Source: Candidatus Woesearchaeota archaeon (GTDB lineage Archaea; Nanobdellota; Nanobdellia; Woesearchaeales; JAGWAF01). Taken from it: a stretch of DNA of 17,453 nucleotides. The notes beneath the pieces were generated by a model. That model was not told where the DNA came from. It did no database searches and saw only the letters and a list, made by a program, of their open reading frames with translations. Of the stretch, positions 1 to 7,728 are shown piece after piece (the first letter of the stretch is position 1; each line of letters begins with the position of its first letter). Position numbers and translations under genes: made by a program. The stretch is from positions 1 through 17,453 of the forward strand of contig JAFGCE010000054.1 in assembly GCA_016932755.1 (NCBI GenBank), in the 5' to 3' direction.

Positions 1-1
1 C

Positions 2-1051
2 GGTGACTTTGACGAGCCGTCAACAAGAAGCTGCAGAATCTATGATGAAGACGAAGATGAAGACGAGTATGATTATGACTATGGCAGCGGAAAACCAGAC
101 CTTGTGATATCACATGTTGAGCATAAAGGGGTTTTAGAGAAAGAATATCCTTCAAGCAACTTTGAGATTGCAAAGATTAGGTTTGCAATAACCTTGGAAA
201 ACAGGGGCGAAGGAACAGCTTTATTGAAGCATCCAACTATGGGAACAACAGGAATTTGGGGTAACATTAACGGAAATGATGTGGGCTGGATTCCGCTTGT
301 TGGAGAGCAATACGGAGAAGAGGACAAATATATGAAACCTGGAAACACAAGAACTTACTACTGGGATTATTATACCTCGGGAGCATCAGAATATCTTGAT
401 ACTGGAAATGAATTTGTGTTTACTGCTGACAGGGTTTATGATGAAGAACACCAGTATCTGCTTCCCAACGGCAAAGTAGATGAATCAAATGAAAATAATA
501 ATAAGTATGCCTACAGATTCAAGCTTGACCCTTGCAAGGACACTGAAGACGGAGCTTCAGGTAATATAAACGGGGTAGTTACCCTCTATGGTGTCAGTGT
601 CAAGGACAACTATGACCCAGAAAGAAAAATGGTTAGGGAATACTGGTGCGACGGAGCATTCAAGCTTGGCTACGGATATAGGTATCCTGGGGATGAAGTG
701 GAGATAATCGAAGAAACCGAGGAAGAAGCTGAAGAGGAATACGAATACGTGCCAGTTGAAGAATGCAAAGGCCAGGGATGCCCTGTTGACAGCACCTGCG
801 TTGCTTTCGGGATAAGAATCCTGGAAGACGGAACGCCTTCTTACTGTGATATTGACGGAAGGTTGAAAAGCCAGAAAGAAGACGGAGAAAGCTGCCAGAA
901 CAACTACGAATGCCTAAGCAACACATGCGGAAACGGCGAGTGCCATGACTTCGGCAAGAGAATCAGCGCGCTGGAAGAAGAAGTAAAAGAAACAAGGAGC
1001 ATAGTCTCAAAAATATTTGACTGGCTGGGAAAGCTTTTCGGAAGAAGCTAA
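2..1051 (+). CDS. CARDB-like, Cys-rich surface-type protein (5' truncated)
   Basis: The reading frame is open from base 2, so the gene starts left of the window; 349 residues are visible. After a short Asp/Glu/Tyr run (bases 47-90) comes a beta-rich region ending in VDESNENNNKYAYRF. That ending is typical of CARDB-type adhesion domains of archaeal secreted proteins. An acidic Glu-rich linker (about bases 700-760) leads to a Cys-rich segment, including CQNNYECLSNTCGNGEC, resembling the small disulfide modules of DPANN surface proteins. The C-terminus is a short coiled-coil-like stretch and an amphipathic tail, IFDWLGKLFG, with no transmembrane anchor. A signal peptide would lie outside the window. 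Secretion or surface location is inferred from the cysteines and the CARDB-like fold. The specific role is unknown. Confidence 0.8.
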   Translation, partial: GDFDEPSTRSCRIYDEDEDEDEYDYDYGSGKPDLVISHVEHKGVLEKEYPSSNFEIAKIRFAITLENRGEGTALLKHPTMGTTGIWGNINGNDVGWIPLVGEQYGEEDKYMKPGNTRTYYWDYYTSGASEYLDTGNEFVFTADRVYDEEHQYLLPNGKVDESNENNNKYAYRFKLDPCKDTEDGASGNINGVVTLYGVSVKDNYDPERKMVREYWCDGAFKLGYGYRYPGDEVEIIEETEEEAEEEYEYVPVEECKGQGCPVDSTCVAFGIRILEDGTPSYCDIDGRLKSQKEDGESCQNNYECLSNTCGNGECHDFGKRISALEEEVKETRSIVSKIFDWLGKLFGRS

Positions 1052-1057
1052 GCCCAG

Positions 1058-1072
1058 TTTTTTTATTTTTTT
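1058..1072 (+). terminator. Poly-T terminator after the surface-type gene
   Basis: Seven Ts, one A and seven Ts begin 7 bases after the TAA stop at 1049-1051. No strong hairpin precedes them, which is the usual form of an archaeal intrinsic terminator. Confidence 0.6.
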
Positions 1073-1121
1073 AAAATTCGGTGTGCATGTCTTTTTTATT
1101 TAAAAATTTTTCTAGAGTAAG

Positions 1122-1129
1122 TTTATATA
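1122..1129 (+). promoter_or_regulatory. TATA box for the AAA+/VWA operon
   Basis: TTTATATA is centred about 28 bases before the ATG at 1154. The expected transcription start is therefore at or within a few bases of the start codon, giving a leaderless or nearly leaderless mRNA. Confidence 0.5.
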
Positions 1130-1153
1130 CTACTTCTGCTGATAAACAATGGT

Positions 1154-2173
1154 ATGATAAAGACAAATTTTGATGTGACTTTCAGGAAAAAGGATTCATT
1201 TACAGACATCCTCGGGCAGAAAAACACAAAACAGCAAGTTAAGTCAGCCTTGCTGATGGACAGGCATGTAATTGTTGTCGGTCCTCCGGGTGTAGGCAAG
1301 ACAACGCTGGCAAGGAATGTCGCAAAACTGCTTCCTGAGATAACAGTAAATGACTGCGAGTTCCACTGTGACCCTAAAAATCCTGTTTGCCCAAGATGCT
1401 TATCAAAAAAAGCGTCAAAAACAAAGAAAATCAGGGGAGAAGAAAGGTTTATCCGAATCCAGGGAAGCCCTGACCTGAATGTTGAGGATTTATTGGGGGA
1501 TATTGACCCGATAAAAGCCTTGAAATTCGGTCCTTTAAGCATAGAGGCTTTTGCTCCTGGAAAGATTTTCAGGGCAAACAACGGAATTCTTTTCTTTGAC
1601 GAGGTTAACAGGTGCCCTGAAAAGCTTCAGAACGCCTTGCTGCAGGTGCTGCAGGAAGGGACAGCAACAATCGGAAGCTATTCTGTTGACCTGCCTGCTA
1701 ATTTTATCTTTATCGGAACAATGAACCCTGAAGACACATCAACTGAAAGGCTGTCTGATGTGTTTGTTGATAGGTTTGATGTTGTGAACATGGGATATCC
1801 AGAAACCCTGAATATCGAGAAGGAGATTGTTGCTTCAAAAGGAAAAAAGATTGATGTAACATTCCCTGATAACCTGCTGAACCTGGCTGTTTTGTTTGTA
1901 AGGATACTAAGGGAAAACAAGGATTTGGAGAAAAAGCCTTCAGTAAGAGCCTCTATTGGTTTGTATGAAAGAGCGCAGGCAAACGCATTTTTAGACAACA
2001 GGAAAACAGTCAATGCTGATGATATCGCTAATGCAATTATTTCTGTATTAATGCACAGGATTGAGCTAAAGCCTTCTGTGAAATACCTGCAGAGCAATGA
2101 GGAATTCCTGCAGAAGGAATTAAGGCAGTTTGTGCAGGAGCATGAAGAGTTTGAAAAGGGTGGTGGTCGGTAG
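1154..2173 (+). CDS. Mg-chelatase-like (ChlI/MoxR superfamily) AAA+ ATPase
   Basis: A 339-residue AAA+ motor. Visible motifs are Walker A GPPGVGKT (43-50), Walker B ILFFDE with D149/E150, sensor 1 N191 in GTMNPED, an arginine finger R207 in DRFD, and a sensor-2 region around KPSVRA. Between Walker A and B sits a four-cysteine insertion (C68, C72, C79, C82), as in ChlI-like proteins of the COG1239 type, and a likely metal site. Such ATPases work with a VWA partner to remodel a client or drive metal insertion, and the next gene encodes a VWA protein whose start overlaps this 3' end. No chelatase large subunit (ChlH/CobN type) is in the window, so a tetrapyrrole role cannot be claimed. The ATG at 1154 is chosen because it fits the TATA spacing. 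Confidence 0.85.
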   Translation: MIKTNFDVTFRKKDSFTDILGQKNTKQQVKSALLMDRHVIVVGPPGVGKTTLARNVAKLLPEITVNDCEFHCDPKNPVCPRCLSKKASKTKKIRGEERFIRIQGSPDLNVEDLLGDIDPIKALKFGPLSIEAFAPGKIFRANNGILFFDEVNRCPEKLQNALLQVLQEGTATIGSYSVDLPANFIFIGTMNPEDTSTERLSDVFVDRFDVVNMGYPETLNIEKEIVASKGKKIDVTFPDNLLNLAVLFVRILRENKDLEKKPSVRASIGLYERAQANAFLDNRKTVNADDIANAIISVLMHRIELKPSVKYLQSNEEFLQKELRQFVQEHEEFEKGGGR

Positions 2174-3347
2174 CATAGAGTATACCGAGCTCAAAGAATT
2201 ATCCAAGGCTGAGGAAACAAAAGGCGCGTTAGCTCCTTCTGAAGAAGACAAATTAATGAAATCAGTTCTCCAGAACGACAAGAAGACCATAGATGACGGA
2301 AAGCTGATTGCAGATGCGATTAACCAGGGCATGAATTCATTCACGCCTGACATGACTTTTGAGAACATTACAAAGAATTTCTCAATAGCAAAAAACATTT
2401 ACGGCGAAAGCCTGATAAGGCTTTTGACAAGCTACAATCCTTCTTATATCAACAAGAATCTCGGCATTCCTGAGTTCAGAAAGGAGCTGAAGCAGAAAAT
2501 TGAGGAGAACATTGATGGGCTGAAGGACAGGAAAGTGCTTAACAAGGACGGAACAATCTCAGAAACAGGAATTGCCCTGGCTTCGCTGATTCTTTATACA
2601 GAAGAGCTTGACAACATCATACCAAAAGGGATTTTGGGGAAAAAGGTTCATAAAAAACAGTCGCATTACGGCGATAAGGAGGATGTCAGGAATTATAAGA
2701 AATCTGACAGGTACAGGGACATTGCAGTGAGAAGCGCAGTAAGGCTTGCCATAAGAAGGGGGCATAAAAATGTTGAAGAGGAGGATTTGAGGACATTTGA
2801 AAGGCAGAGCAAGGGCTCTGTCTATGTTGTTTACGGAATAGACGCTTCAGGAAGCATGAAAGGAAAGAAGATTGAAGTTGCAAAAAAAGCAGGAATAGCG
2901 CTTGCCTACAAGGCAGTCACTTCAAAAGACAAGGTAGGGGTTGTTGTTTTCGGGACAGATGTAAAGGATGTTGTCCATCCTACAAGCGATTTCAGCTTTC
3001 TTTTGAGGCAGATAACAAAAATAAGGGCTTCTATGCAGACAGACTTCACGGCAATGCTCAGGAAAGCTGTTGAAATATTCCCGAATGAGAAAGTCACAAA
3101 GCATCTTGTTATACTGACAGATGCGATGCCTACAGTCGGAGAAAAGCCTGAGGAGGAAACAATGGAGGAGGTTTCTTCTGCAAGGGCTGCAGGAATAACA
3201 ATCTCAATTGTCGGGATTAACCTGTCAAAAGAAGGCAAAAAGCTTGCTGAAAAGATTGTCCAGTTGGGAGAAGGAAGGCTTTATGTTGTCAGAAACCTTG
3301 AGAATCTAGATAAGATTGTACTGGAAGACTATTATTCTGTCTTGTGA
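2142..3347 (+). CDS. VWA-domain protein, ChlD-like partner of the AAA+ ATPase
   Basis: The C-terminal half is a von Willebrand A domain with a complete MIDAS metal site. It has DASGS at 234-238, a Thr-containing TDFT at 300-303, and Asp327 in LTDAMP. The N-terminal ~220 residues are mostly helical and charged, with no motif I recognise. In AAA+/VWA pairs the VWA protein typically docks on the ATPase ring and links it to a client. The start is uncertain. The frame opens with TTG at 2130, ATG 2142 gives 401 residues, and GTG 2160 or 2163 are also possible. ATG 2142 is preferred, with AGGAG just upstream, and overlaps the upstream gene by 32 bases, implying coupled expression. The last 59 bases overlap the convergent PIN-like gene. 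Confidence 0.83.
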   Translation: MKSLKRVVVGSIEYTELKELSKAEETKGALAPSEEDKLMKSVLQNDKKTIDDGKLIADAINQGMNSFTPDMTFENITKNFSIAKNIYGESLIRLLTSYNPSYINKNLGIPEFRKELKQKIEENIDGLKDRKVLNKDGTISETGIALASLILYTEELDNIIPKGILGKKVHKKQSHYGDKEDVRNYKKSDRYRDIAVRSAVRLAIRRGHKNVEEEDLRTFERQSKGSVYVVYGIDASGSMKGKKIEVAKKAGIALAYKAVTSKDKVGVVVFGTDVKDVVHPTSDFSFLLRQITKIRASMQTDFTAMLRKAVEIFPNEKVTKHLVILTDAMPTVGEKPEEETMEEVSSARAAGITISIVGINLSKEGKKLAEKIVQLGEGRLYVVRNLENLDKIVLEDYYSVL

Positions 3348-4488
3348 CTTTTCTTCTGTATGGAGCGCAAAATCTTTTTATTTCCCTGTCCCTTGTCGCT
3401 CCTGATAAGAAAGCTTCCATAAGCCCGGTGATTATCGAGCTAAGTTCTTTTGCCTGGGTTATGTCATGCTTTGCCCAGCCAAGAGTGCGGCATTTTTCAT
3501 GGCCAAGATATCCCTCGCATTCCACTATCTTTCCGTTGTCATGAACAATTGCTGCAGCCATTTCCAAACCCCATTCATTCACCGGGCTGTTGCCCAGGTA
3601 AACAACTCCATTTAGTTTATATTGATGGGAAGATTTTTTCATAGCCAGTGATGTAGGTGTTTCGTATGCAACTTCATATCCTGCATGCGGAAGAACCCTT
3701 TTCATCCATGAGGCTATTCTTTCCCTTCTTTTTTCTCTGATAGCATCAAGAACATAAGGAGATGTTGTCTCAAAAACATAAGTTGCGTATCCTTTCTCTT
3801 TTGGTCTTATGAAATGGTCTGGAGTGAATACTCTCTTGTCAAGACCTATTGTTGTATAAAAGCCGACAGGATATTTCAGTTTCAGTTCTCCTGCATCGTT
3901 AAAACCCTGCATATCAGGGAGGATATTCATCATCCTCACGTCATTTGAAAAAACAGCAACAGGACCGAAAGTCTCAGCAAGAACAACTGCTTTTGCAAGT
4001 AAATCCCTGTCTGTGCCTGAAACCCTTCTCCTGACTTGATATGGAATTCTGTTTTGTATCATACCCCTTATTTCATCGCATCTTGCCTCTCCCTGAGCCA
4101 GGAATTCAACCTGTTTTTCATCCAATGCCTTTACAAGCCCTGCTGATGCATCGCTGAAAGCTCTCACTCTTTCATGCGTGTCCAAAGACTCCCTTACCAT
4201 CATTTCAAGCGCAGGAATAGTATTTGCCTCAAACTCCTCTCTGATTTCAGGCGTGATAACAAGATTGTAGACATTCCTGAATAACTCCTCATTTTTGCAG
4301 AATCCGCTTAAAAAATAATCAAACTCCCCATCAGAAAGCCTGCTTGATTCATCTTTTTTGAACTGCTTCCTTTTCCCAGCATCCCAGAACTTCCTGAAGT
4401 CAAACCACAATGCATTGCTGTCAAACAAGCAGAGAGCGTTATGTAATGAAGCGTCTATTACAGAGTATTTATATTCGCAAAGAGCCAT
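3289..4488 (-). CDS. PIN-like domain protein with unknown C-terminal half
   Basis: A 399-residue protein. The first ~190 residues carry the order of acidic motifs expected of a PIN nuclease: D23 in LFDSNAL, E84/E85 after VITPE, D160/D162 in TDRDLLAKA, and D183 in VFSNDV. PIN domains are metal-dependent RNases or tRNA/rRNA-processing enzymes. The remaining ~210 residues match nothing I recognise. No antitoxin-like partner sits beside it, so a VapC toxin reading is not favoured. The start at ATG 4488 is chosen over GTG 4503 because GAGGG lies about 6 bases upstream of it. In addition, the TATA-like element near 4523-4531 would start transcription near 4500. The family call rests on motif spacing only. 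Confidence 0.6.
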   Translation of the reverse strand: MALCEYKYSVIDASLHNALCLFDSNALWFDFRKFWDAGKRKQFKKDESSRLSDGEFDYFLSGFCKNEELFRNVYNLVITPEIREEFEANTIPALEMMVRESLDTHERVRAFSDASAGLVKALDEKQVEFLAQGEARCDEIRGMIQNRIPYQVRRRVSGTDRDLLAKAVVLAETFGPVAVFSNDVRMMNILPDMQGFNDAGELKLKYPVGFYTTIGLDKRVFTPDHFIRPKEKGYATYVFETTSPYVLDAIREKRRERIASWMKRVLPHAGYEVAYETPTSLAMKKSSHQYKLNGVVYLGNSPVNEWGLEMAAAIVHDNGKIVECEGYLGHEKCRTLGWAKHDITQAKELSSIITGLMEAFLSGATRDREIKRFCAPYRRKVTRQNNSLPVQSYLDSQGF

Positions 4489-4522
4489 TGTCTTCCCTCG
4501 CACTAAAAGTCATTAATGGGCA

Positions 4523-4531
4523 TTTAAAAAG
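4523..4531 (-). promoter_or_regulatory. TATA-like element for the PIN-like gene
   Basis: On the minus strand the sequence reads TTTTTAAAT. It predicts a start near 4500, which leaves a short leader containing GAGGG before the ATG at 4488. Confidence 0.35.
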
Positions 4532-4544
4532 CTAATGGGATTTT

Positions 4545-4562
4545 CCTATATATTTATATAGG
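4545..4562 (+). promoter_or_regulatory. Palindromic TATA region for the metallophosphoesterase operon
   Basis: CCTATATA-TT-TATATAGG is an inverted repeat with 8-base arms and a 2-base centre. Its middle lies about 30 bases before the ATG at 4584, so it probably serves as the TATA box of a leaderless transcript. The symmetry could also bind a regulator. Confidence 0.5.
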
Positions 4563-4583
4563 GGCTTTGGGATTCTGTTTTGT

Positions 4584-5186
4584 ATGAAAATACTGGCATT
4601 TGTGGATTTGCATGGAAGCCTGAAAGCCCTGAAAAGGCTGCAGGCACTGGTTGACAAGGAAAAGCCGGATGTGATAGTCTGCGCAGGGGATATTTCAATA
4701 TTTGAGCAGAACCTGGATTACTTAGTCCACAGGATAAGCAAGTTCAAGAAGCCTGTTTTTATTGTGCACGGCAATCATGAAGAGGAAGGCATACTGAAAA
4801 AAAGCTGCTCCTTGTTTGAGAATGTCAATTTTATCCATGGCAAAGCACAGGAATGCAACGGAGTTTTATTTATTGGATGGGGCGGAGGAGGATTCTCAAC
4901 TTCAGACAAGGAGTTTGAGAAGAAATCAAAGGAATTTTCAAAAGAGCTGGAAAAATACGAAAAAGCTGTTCTGATTACGCATGCTCCGCCATACAACACA
5001 AGACTGGACAGGATAATAGAGGAAAGCTGCGGAAACAAGTCAATAAGGAAATTTATTTCAGAAAACACGAAAAAGATTAAGATTGCAGTGTCAGGCCATT
5101 TGCATGAGAATTCAGGAAAAGAGGATCATGTCAAGGAAACAAGGGTTATCAACCCAGGTCCTTTTGGAAAGATTGTAAATGTTTAA
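4584..5186 (+). CDS. Calcineurin-like metallophosphoesterase
   Basis: A 200-residue protein with the full set of dinuclear-metal motifs of the calcineurin-like phosphoesterase family. These are D8-x-H10, G35-D36, G63-N64-H65-E66, H133 in THAPP, and G171-H172-L173-H174. The family hydrolyses phosphomono- or phosphodiesters, and the substrate cannot be read from the motifs. The length suits the small YfcE/MJ0936-like single-domain members. A short leaderless promoter precedes it. Its stop overlaps the start of the next gene by 8 bases, so the two are almost certainly co-transcribed. A functional link to the Dph6-type fusion is possible but unproven. Confidence 0.87.
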   Translation: MKILAFVDLHGSLKALKRLQALVDKEKPDVIVCAGDISIFEQNLDYLVHRISKFKKPVFIVHGNHEEEGILKKSCSLFENVNFIHGKAQECNGVLFIGWGGGGFSTSDKEFEKKSKEFSKELEKYEKAVLITHAPPYNTRLDRIIEESCGNKSIRKFISENTKKIKIAVSGHLHENSGKEDHVKETRVINPGPFGKIVNV

Positions 5187-6741
5187 GTCAGGAATATTAA
5201 TCGGGGGGGAGCTTATCTCTGAGGATAAATGGAACAGGCATATTGACAGCCTAAAGACTTCTGTAAAATCAGGGAAAAAAGAGCTAAAGGAAAAGCTTGT
5301 TGAATTTGTAAGCAAAAGAATCCCGAAAAAGAAATTTGGGATATTCTTCTCAGGAGGAGTTGACTCGTCATTAATTGCATTAATCTGCAAACAGCAAAAA
5401 GCAGATTTTGTCTGCTATGCTGTTGGAATTGAAGGAGCATCAGACATAGAAGCGGCAAAAAAAGCAGCAAAACTGATTGGCATTAATCTGAGATACAGGA
5501 TAATCTCGTTAAAAGAAGCTGAAAAAGCAGTTAAGAATGTCACAGAGATAGTTGGTCCTGATGTCATGAAGGTTGGAGTCGGGGCTGTTGTTTACCTTGC
5601 TGCAGAGATTGCAAAAAAAGACAAAATCAAGACATTTTTCTCAGGCTTGGGCTCAGAAGAGATATTTGCAGGCTATGAAAGGCATTCAAAATCAGAAGAC
5701 ATTAATGAAGAGTGCTGGAAAGGATTAAAATCAATGTACCAACGGGATTTTATGAGGGACTTTCCAATTGCAGAGGAGCTGAAAATAGAAATTTTAACAC
5801 CTTTTCTTGACTCTGATTTGATAAAAACAGCAATGCAGATTCCAGGAGAGCAGAAAATAAGCAAAGAGCACAAGAAAGTTGTCCTGAGGGAGGCTGCAGA
5901 AGAGATTGGCCTGGCAAAAGAAATTGCATGGAGAAAGAAAAAAGCAGCACAGTACGGCTCAGGACTGCAGAAAGCAATGAGAAGGCTTGCAAAGAAAAGC
6001 GGGTTTAAGATGATTCCAAGATACCTTTTCAAGTTTTACAAGCCAAGAAATATGAGGCTGGGAGCCTTGGTTAGCTCTGGAAAGGACAGCATGTATGCAA
6101 TGTACACAATGATGAAAAGGAATTATGAGATTGGATGCATGATTACCTTAAGGAGCGAGAACCTGGATTCATTTATGTTCCATACAGCTGCTATTGAGAT
6201 GGCTGAAATGCAGTCAAAAGCAACAGGAATACCTATTCTTGAGCATTCAACAAAAGGAGAGAAAGAGAAAGAGCTCAAGGATTTGAAGGATGCAATAGAG
6301 AAAGCAAAAAAACAGTACAAGATTAAGGGGATTGTTACAGGAGCTCTGCATTCCCAATACCAGAAAGAAAGAATAGAGAAGATAGCAAAAGAGCTTGGGC
6401 TTGAGATTTTCTCTCCATTGTGGCATGTTAACCAGGAAAAATACATGAGGGATTTGACCAGCTCAGGATTTAAGTTTATTCTGACGAAGATTTCTGCAGA
6501 AGGGCTTGACAAATCATGGCTGAACAGGGTTATAACTGAAAAAGATGTTGAAAAATTAGTTGAGATTGACAGGAAAATAGGGATAAACATTGCTTTTGAG
6601 GGAGGAGAGGCTGAATCACTGATGATTGACGGGCCTATTTTCAAAAAAGCAATTCAAATAACTGATTCTGAAATAGACGAGGAAAGCAAGATAATTGCAA
6701 CATTAAAGATAAAAAAAGCTGAATTAGTCAAAACTTCATAA
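5179..6741 (+). CDS. Fusion: asparagine-synthetase-like ATPase + Dph6-type diphthine-ammonia ligase
   Basis: A 520-residue protein with two PP-loop ATP pyrophosphatase domains. The N-terminal part (about 1-290) resembles the synthetase domain of class B asparagine synthetases. It has SGGVDS at 58-63, SGLGSEE at 155-161, an LTPFLDSDL segment and a basic KKVVLREA region. It lacks the N-terminal glutaminase domain. The C-terminal part (about 293-520) has SSGKDS at 299-304, GALHSQYQKERIE and EGGEAES at 474-480, as in Dph6/MJ0570-like ligases. Dph6 amidates diphthine on elongation factor 2 using ATP and ammonium, the last step of diphthamide synthesis. The N-domain may activate another substrate or be regulatory; that is inference. 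The 3' end overlaps convergent taw1 by 14 bases. Confidence 0.85.
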   Translation: MFKSGILIGGELISEDKWNRHIDSLKTSVKSGKKELKEKLVEFVSKRIPKKKFGIFFSGGVDSSLIALICKQQKADFVCYAVGIEGASDIEAAKKAAKLIGINLRYRIISLKEAEKAVKNVTEIVGPDVMKVGVGAVVYLAAEIAKKDKIKTFFSGLGSEEIFAGYERHSKSEDINEECWKGLKSMYQRDFMRDFPIAEELKIEILTPFLDSDLIKTAMQIPGEQKISKEHKKVVLREAAEEIGLAKEIAWRKKKAAQYGSGLQKAMRRLAKKSGFKMIPRYLFKFYKPRNMRLGALVSSGKDSMYAMYTMMKRNYEIGCMITLRSENLDSFMFHTAAIEMAEMQSKATGIPILEHSTKGEKEKELKDLKDAIEKAKKQYKIKGIVTGALHSQYQKERIEKIAKELGLEIFSPLWHVNQEKYMRDLTSSGFKFILTKISAEGLDKSWLNRVITEKDVEKLVEIDRKIGINIAFEGGEAESLMIDGPIFKKAIQITDSEIDEESKIIATLKIKKAELVKTS

Positions 6742-7675
6742 TTCTAGAAGAAGAGTCTTCTTTCATCAAAAGAACAACTCTTGACTCAGGCTGTTCGTCG
6801 ATGATTTTGTAGCCTGAATGCTCTGCTATCTGCTTTGAAAACTCAACAACCTCAGGATGCCTTGGCATGTTTTCAAGCGCAAGCCTTTCCCTTGATGCCC
6901 CAACCCACATGTAAGCCTTTACTTCAACAAACATAGGCTCTGACTTTTTAATCATTTCAGCATATTTCTCAGGATGCACCATGTTTATACCCTTCACCAG
7001 CGTTATTCTTAATGTTGTCCTTGTCTTTTTCCTGAGGTTTTTCAGAACATCAAGGCTTTTGTTAAGCCTTTTCCATGAATCCTTCAGGACAGACCTGTCC
7101 ACTTTTTTCAGCAGCTCTTCAGTCGGAGCGTCAATTGAAAGGTAAAGCTGTGTTGGTGGCTCTAATCTTTCCAAAACTTCAGGAAGCATGCCGTTTGTCA
7201 CAACAAAAGTTGTCTTTCCTTCTTTGTGAAGCATCCTAATCATCTCGCTCAGCTTTGGATAGATTGTCGGCTCTCCTGAAAGCGAGATTGCGTAATGCAT
7301 CGGCTCAAAAGCCTCCTTCAGCTTGGATGGGTCTGCGCCCTCATTCCCTCCAAATCCTGAAAGGAGCTTTTTCTGGATTCTTGGGGCGTATTTTAGTATG
7401 TTTTTTGGGTCGTCAATATCGCTGTCCATCTCGGAGCCGAGAGTATATTCAACAGGGCGCCAGCAGATTATGCACCTGTTCTGGCAGTATCCTATGGAAG
7501 GAGTCATCTGGCAGCACCTGTGGCATTTTATTCCGTAGAACTTTTCCTTATAGCAGACTCCCTCCCCTAATATTGACTTCTTTGTCCATGCGCAGATTTT
7601 CACTGCAGAATGCTTTCCAATGAATCCGTACTGCTGGTTTTCAAGCAGCCTCATTAGCTCCTGAGGGACTTTCAT
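6728..7675 (-). CDS. taw1: tRNA 4-demethylwyosine synthase, radical SAM (Taw1/TYW1)
   Basis: A 315-residue radical SAM enzyme that condenses N1-methylguanosine-37 of tRNA-Phe with pyruvate carbons to form the tricyclic wyosine core. The radical SAM motif is C64-x3-C68-x2-C71 (CQNRCIICWR). A second cysteine set, C28, C41 and C54, matches the extra Fe-S cluster ligands of archaeal Taw1. The spacing is the same as the published M. jannaschii cysteines, offset by two residues. ISLSGEPT and VVTNG are further family segments. The length is normal. ATG 7675 lies about 27 bases from a TATA element, so the transcript is probably leaderless. No other wyosine gene is in the window. Confidence 0.95.
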   Translation of the reverse strand: MKVPQELMRLLENQQYGFIGKHSAVKICAWTKKSILGEGVCYKEKFYGIKCHRCCQMTPSIGYCQNRCIICWRPVEYTLGSEMDSDIDDPKNILKYAPRIQKKLLSGFGGNEGADPSKLKEAFEPMHYAISLSGEPTIYPKLSEMIRMLHKEGKTTFVVTNGMLPEVLERLEPPTQLYLSIDAPTEELLKKVDRSVLKDSWKRLNKSLDVLKNLRKKTRTTLRITLVKGINMVHPEKYAEMIKKSEPMFVEVKAYMWVGASRERLALENMPRHPEVVEFSKQIAEHSGYKIIDEQPESRVVLLMKEDSSSRIMKF

Positions 7676-7696
7676 GGGTTTATGGAATAATCACAA

Positions 7697-7706
7697 AATA
7701 TATAAA
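7697..7706. promoter_or_regulatory. Shared, near-symmetric TATA element between taw1 and the 166-residue gene
   Basis: AATATATAAA sits at the midpoint of the 53-base gap between the start codons at 7675 (minus) and 7729 (plus), about 27 bases from each. It reads as a TATA box on both strands and implies leaderless transcripts in both directions. Confidence 0.5.
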
Positions 7707-7728
7707 GCTTCGGTGTTTCACGAATTCC

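Noticed and set aside
47..90. GA-rich run as a tandem DNA repeat
   Set aside because: It is only the codons of an Asp/Glu-rich linker, with no regular repeat unit.
104..1051. GTG at 104 as the start of the first gene
   Set aside because: The same frame is open and coding-like back to base 2, so 104 is an internal Val codon of a gene truncated by the window edge.
1123..1581. 152-codon minus-strand open frame opposite the AAA+ ATPase
   Set aside because: It lies antisense to the Walker A and cysteine region and its composition is that of a shadow frame.
4140..4503. VapBC-like toxin-antitoxin module at the PIN-like gene
   Set aside because: The protein is about three times the length of a VapC and no small antitoxin gene precedes it.
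6123..6644. 173-codon open frame on the minus strand inside the Dph6 fusion gene
   Set aside because: It is fully antisense to a well-supported gene, Ser/Phe/Ile-rich as expected of a shadow of Lys/Glu-rich coding, and has no motif.
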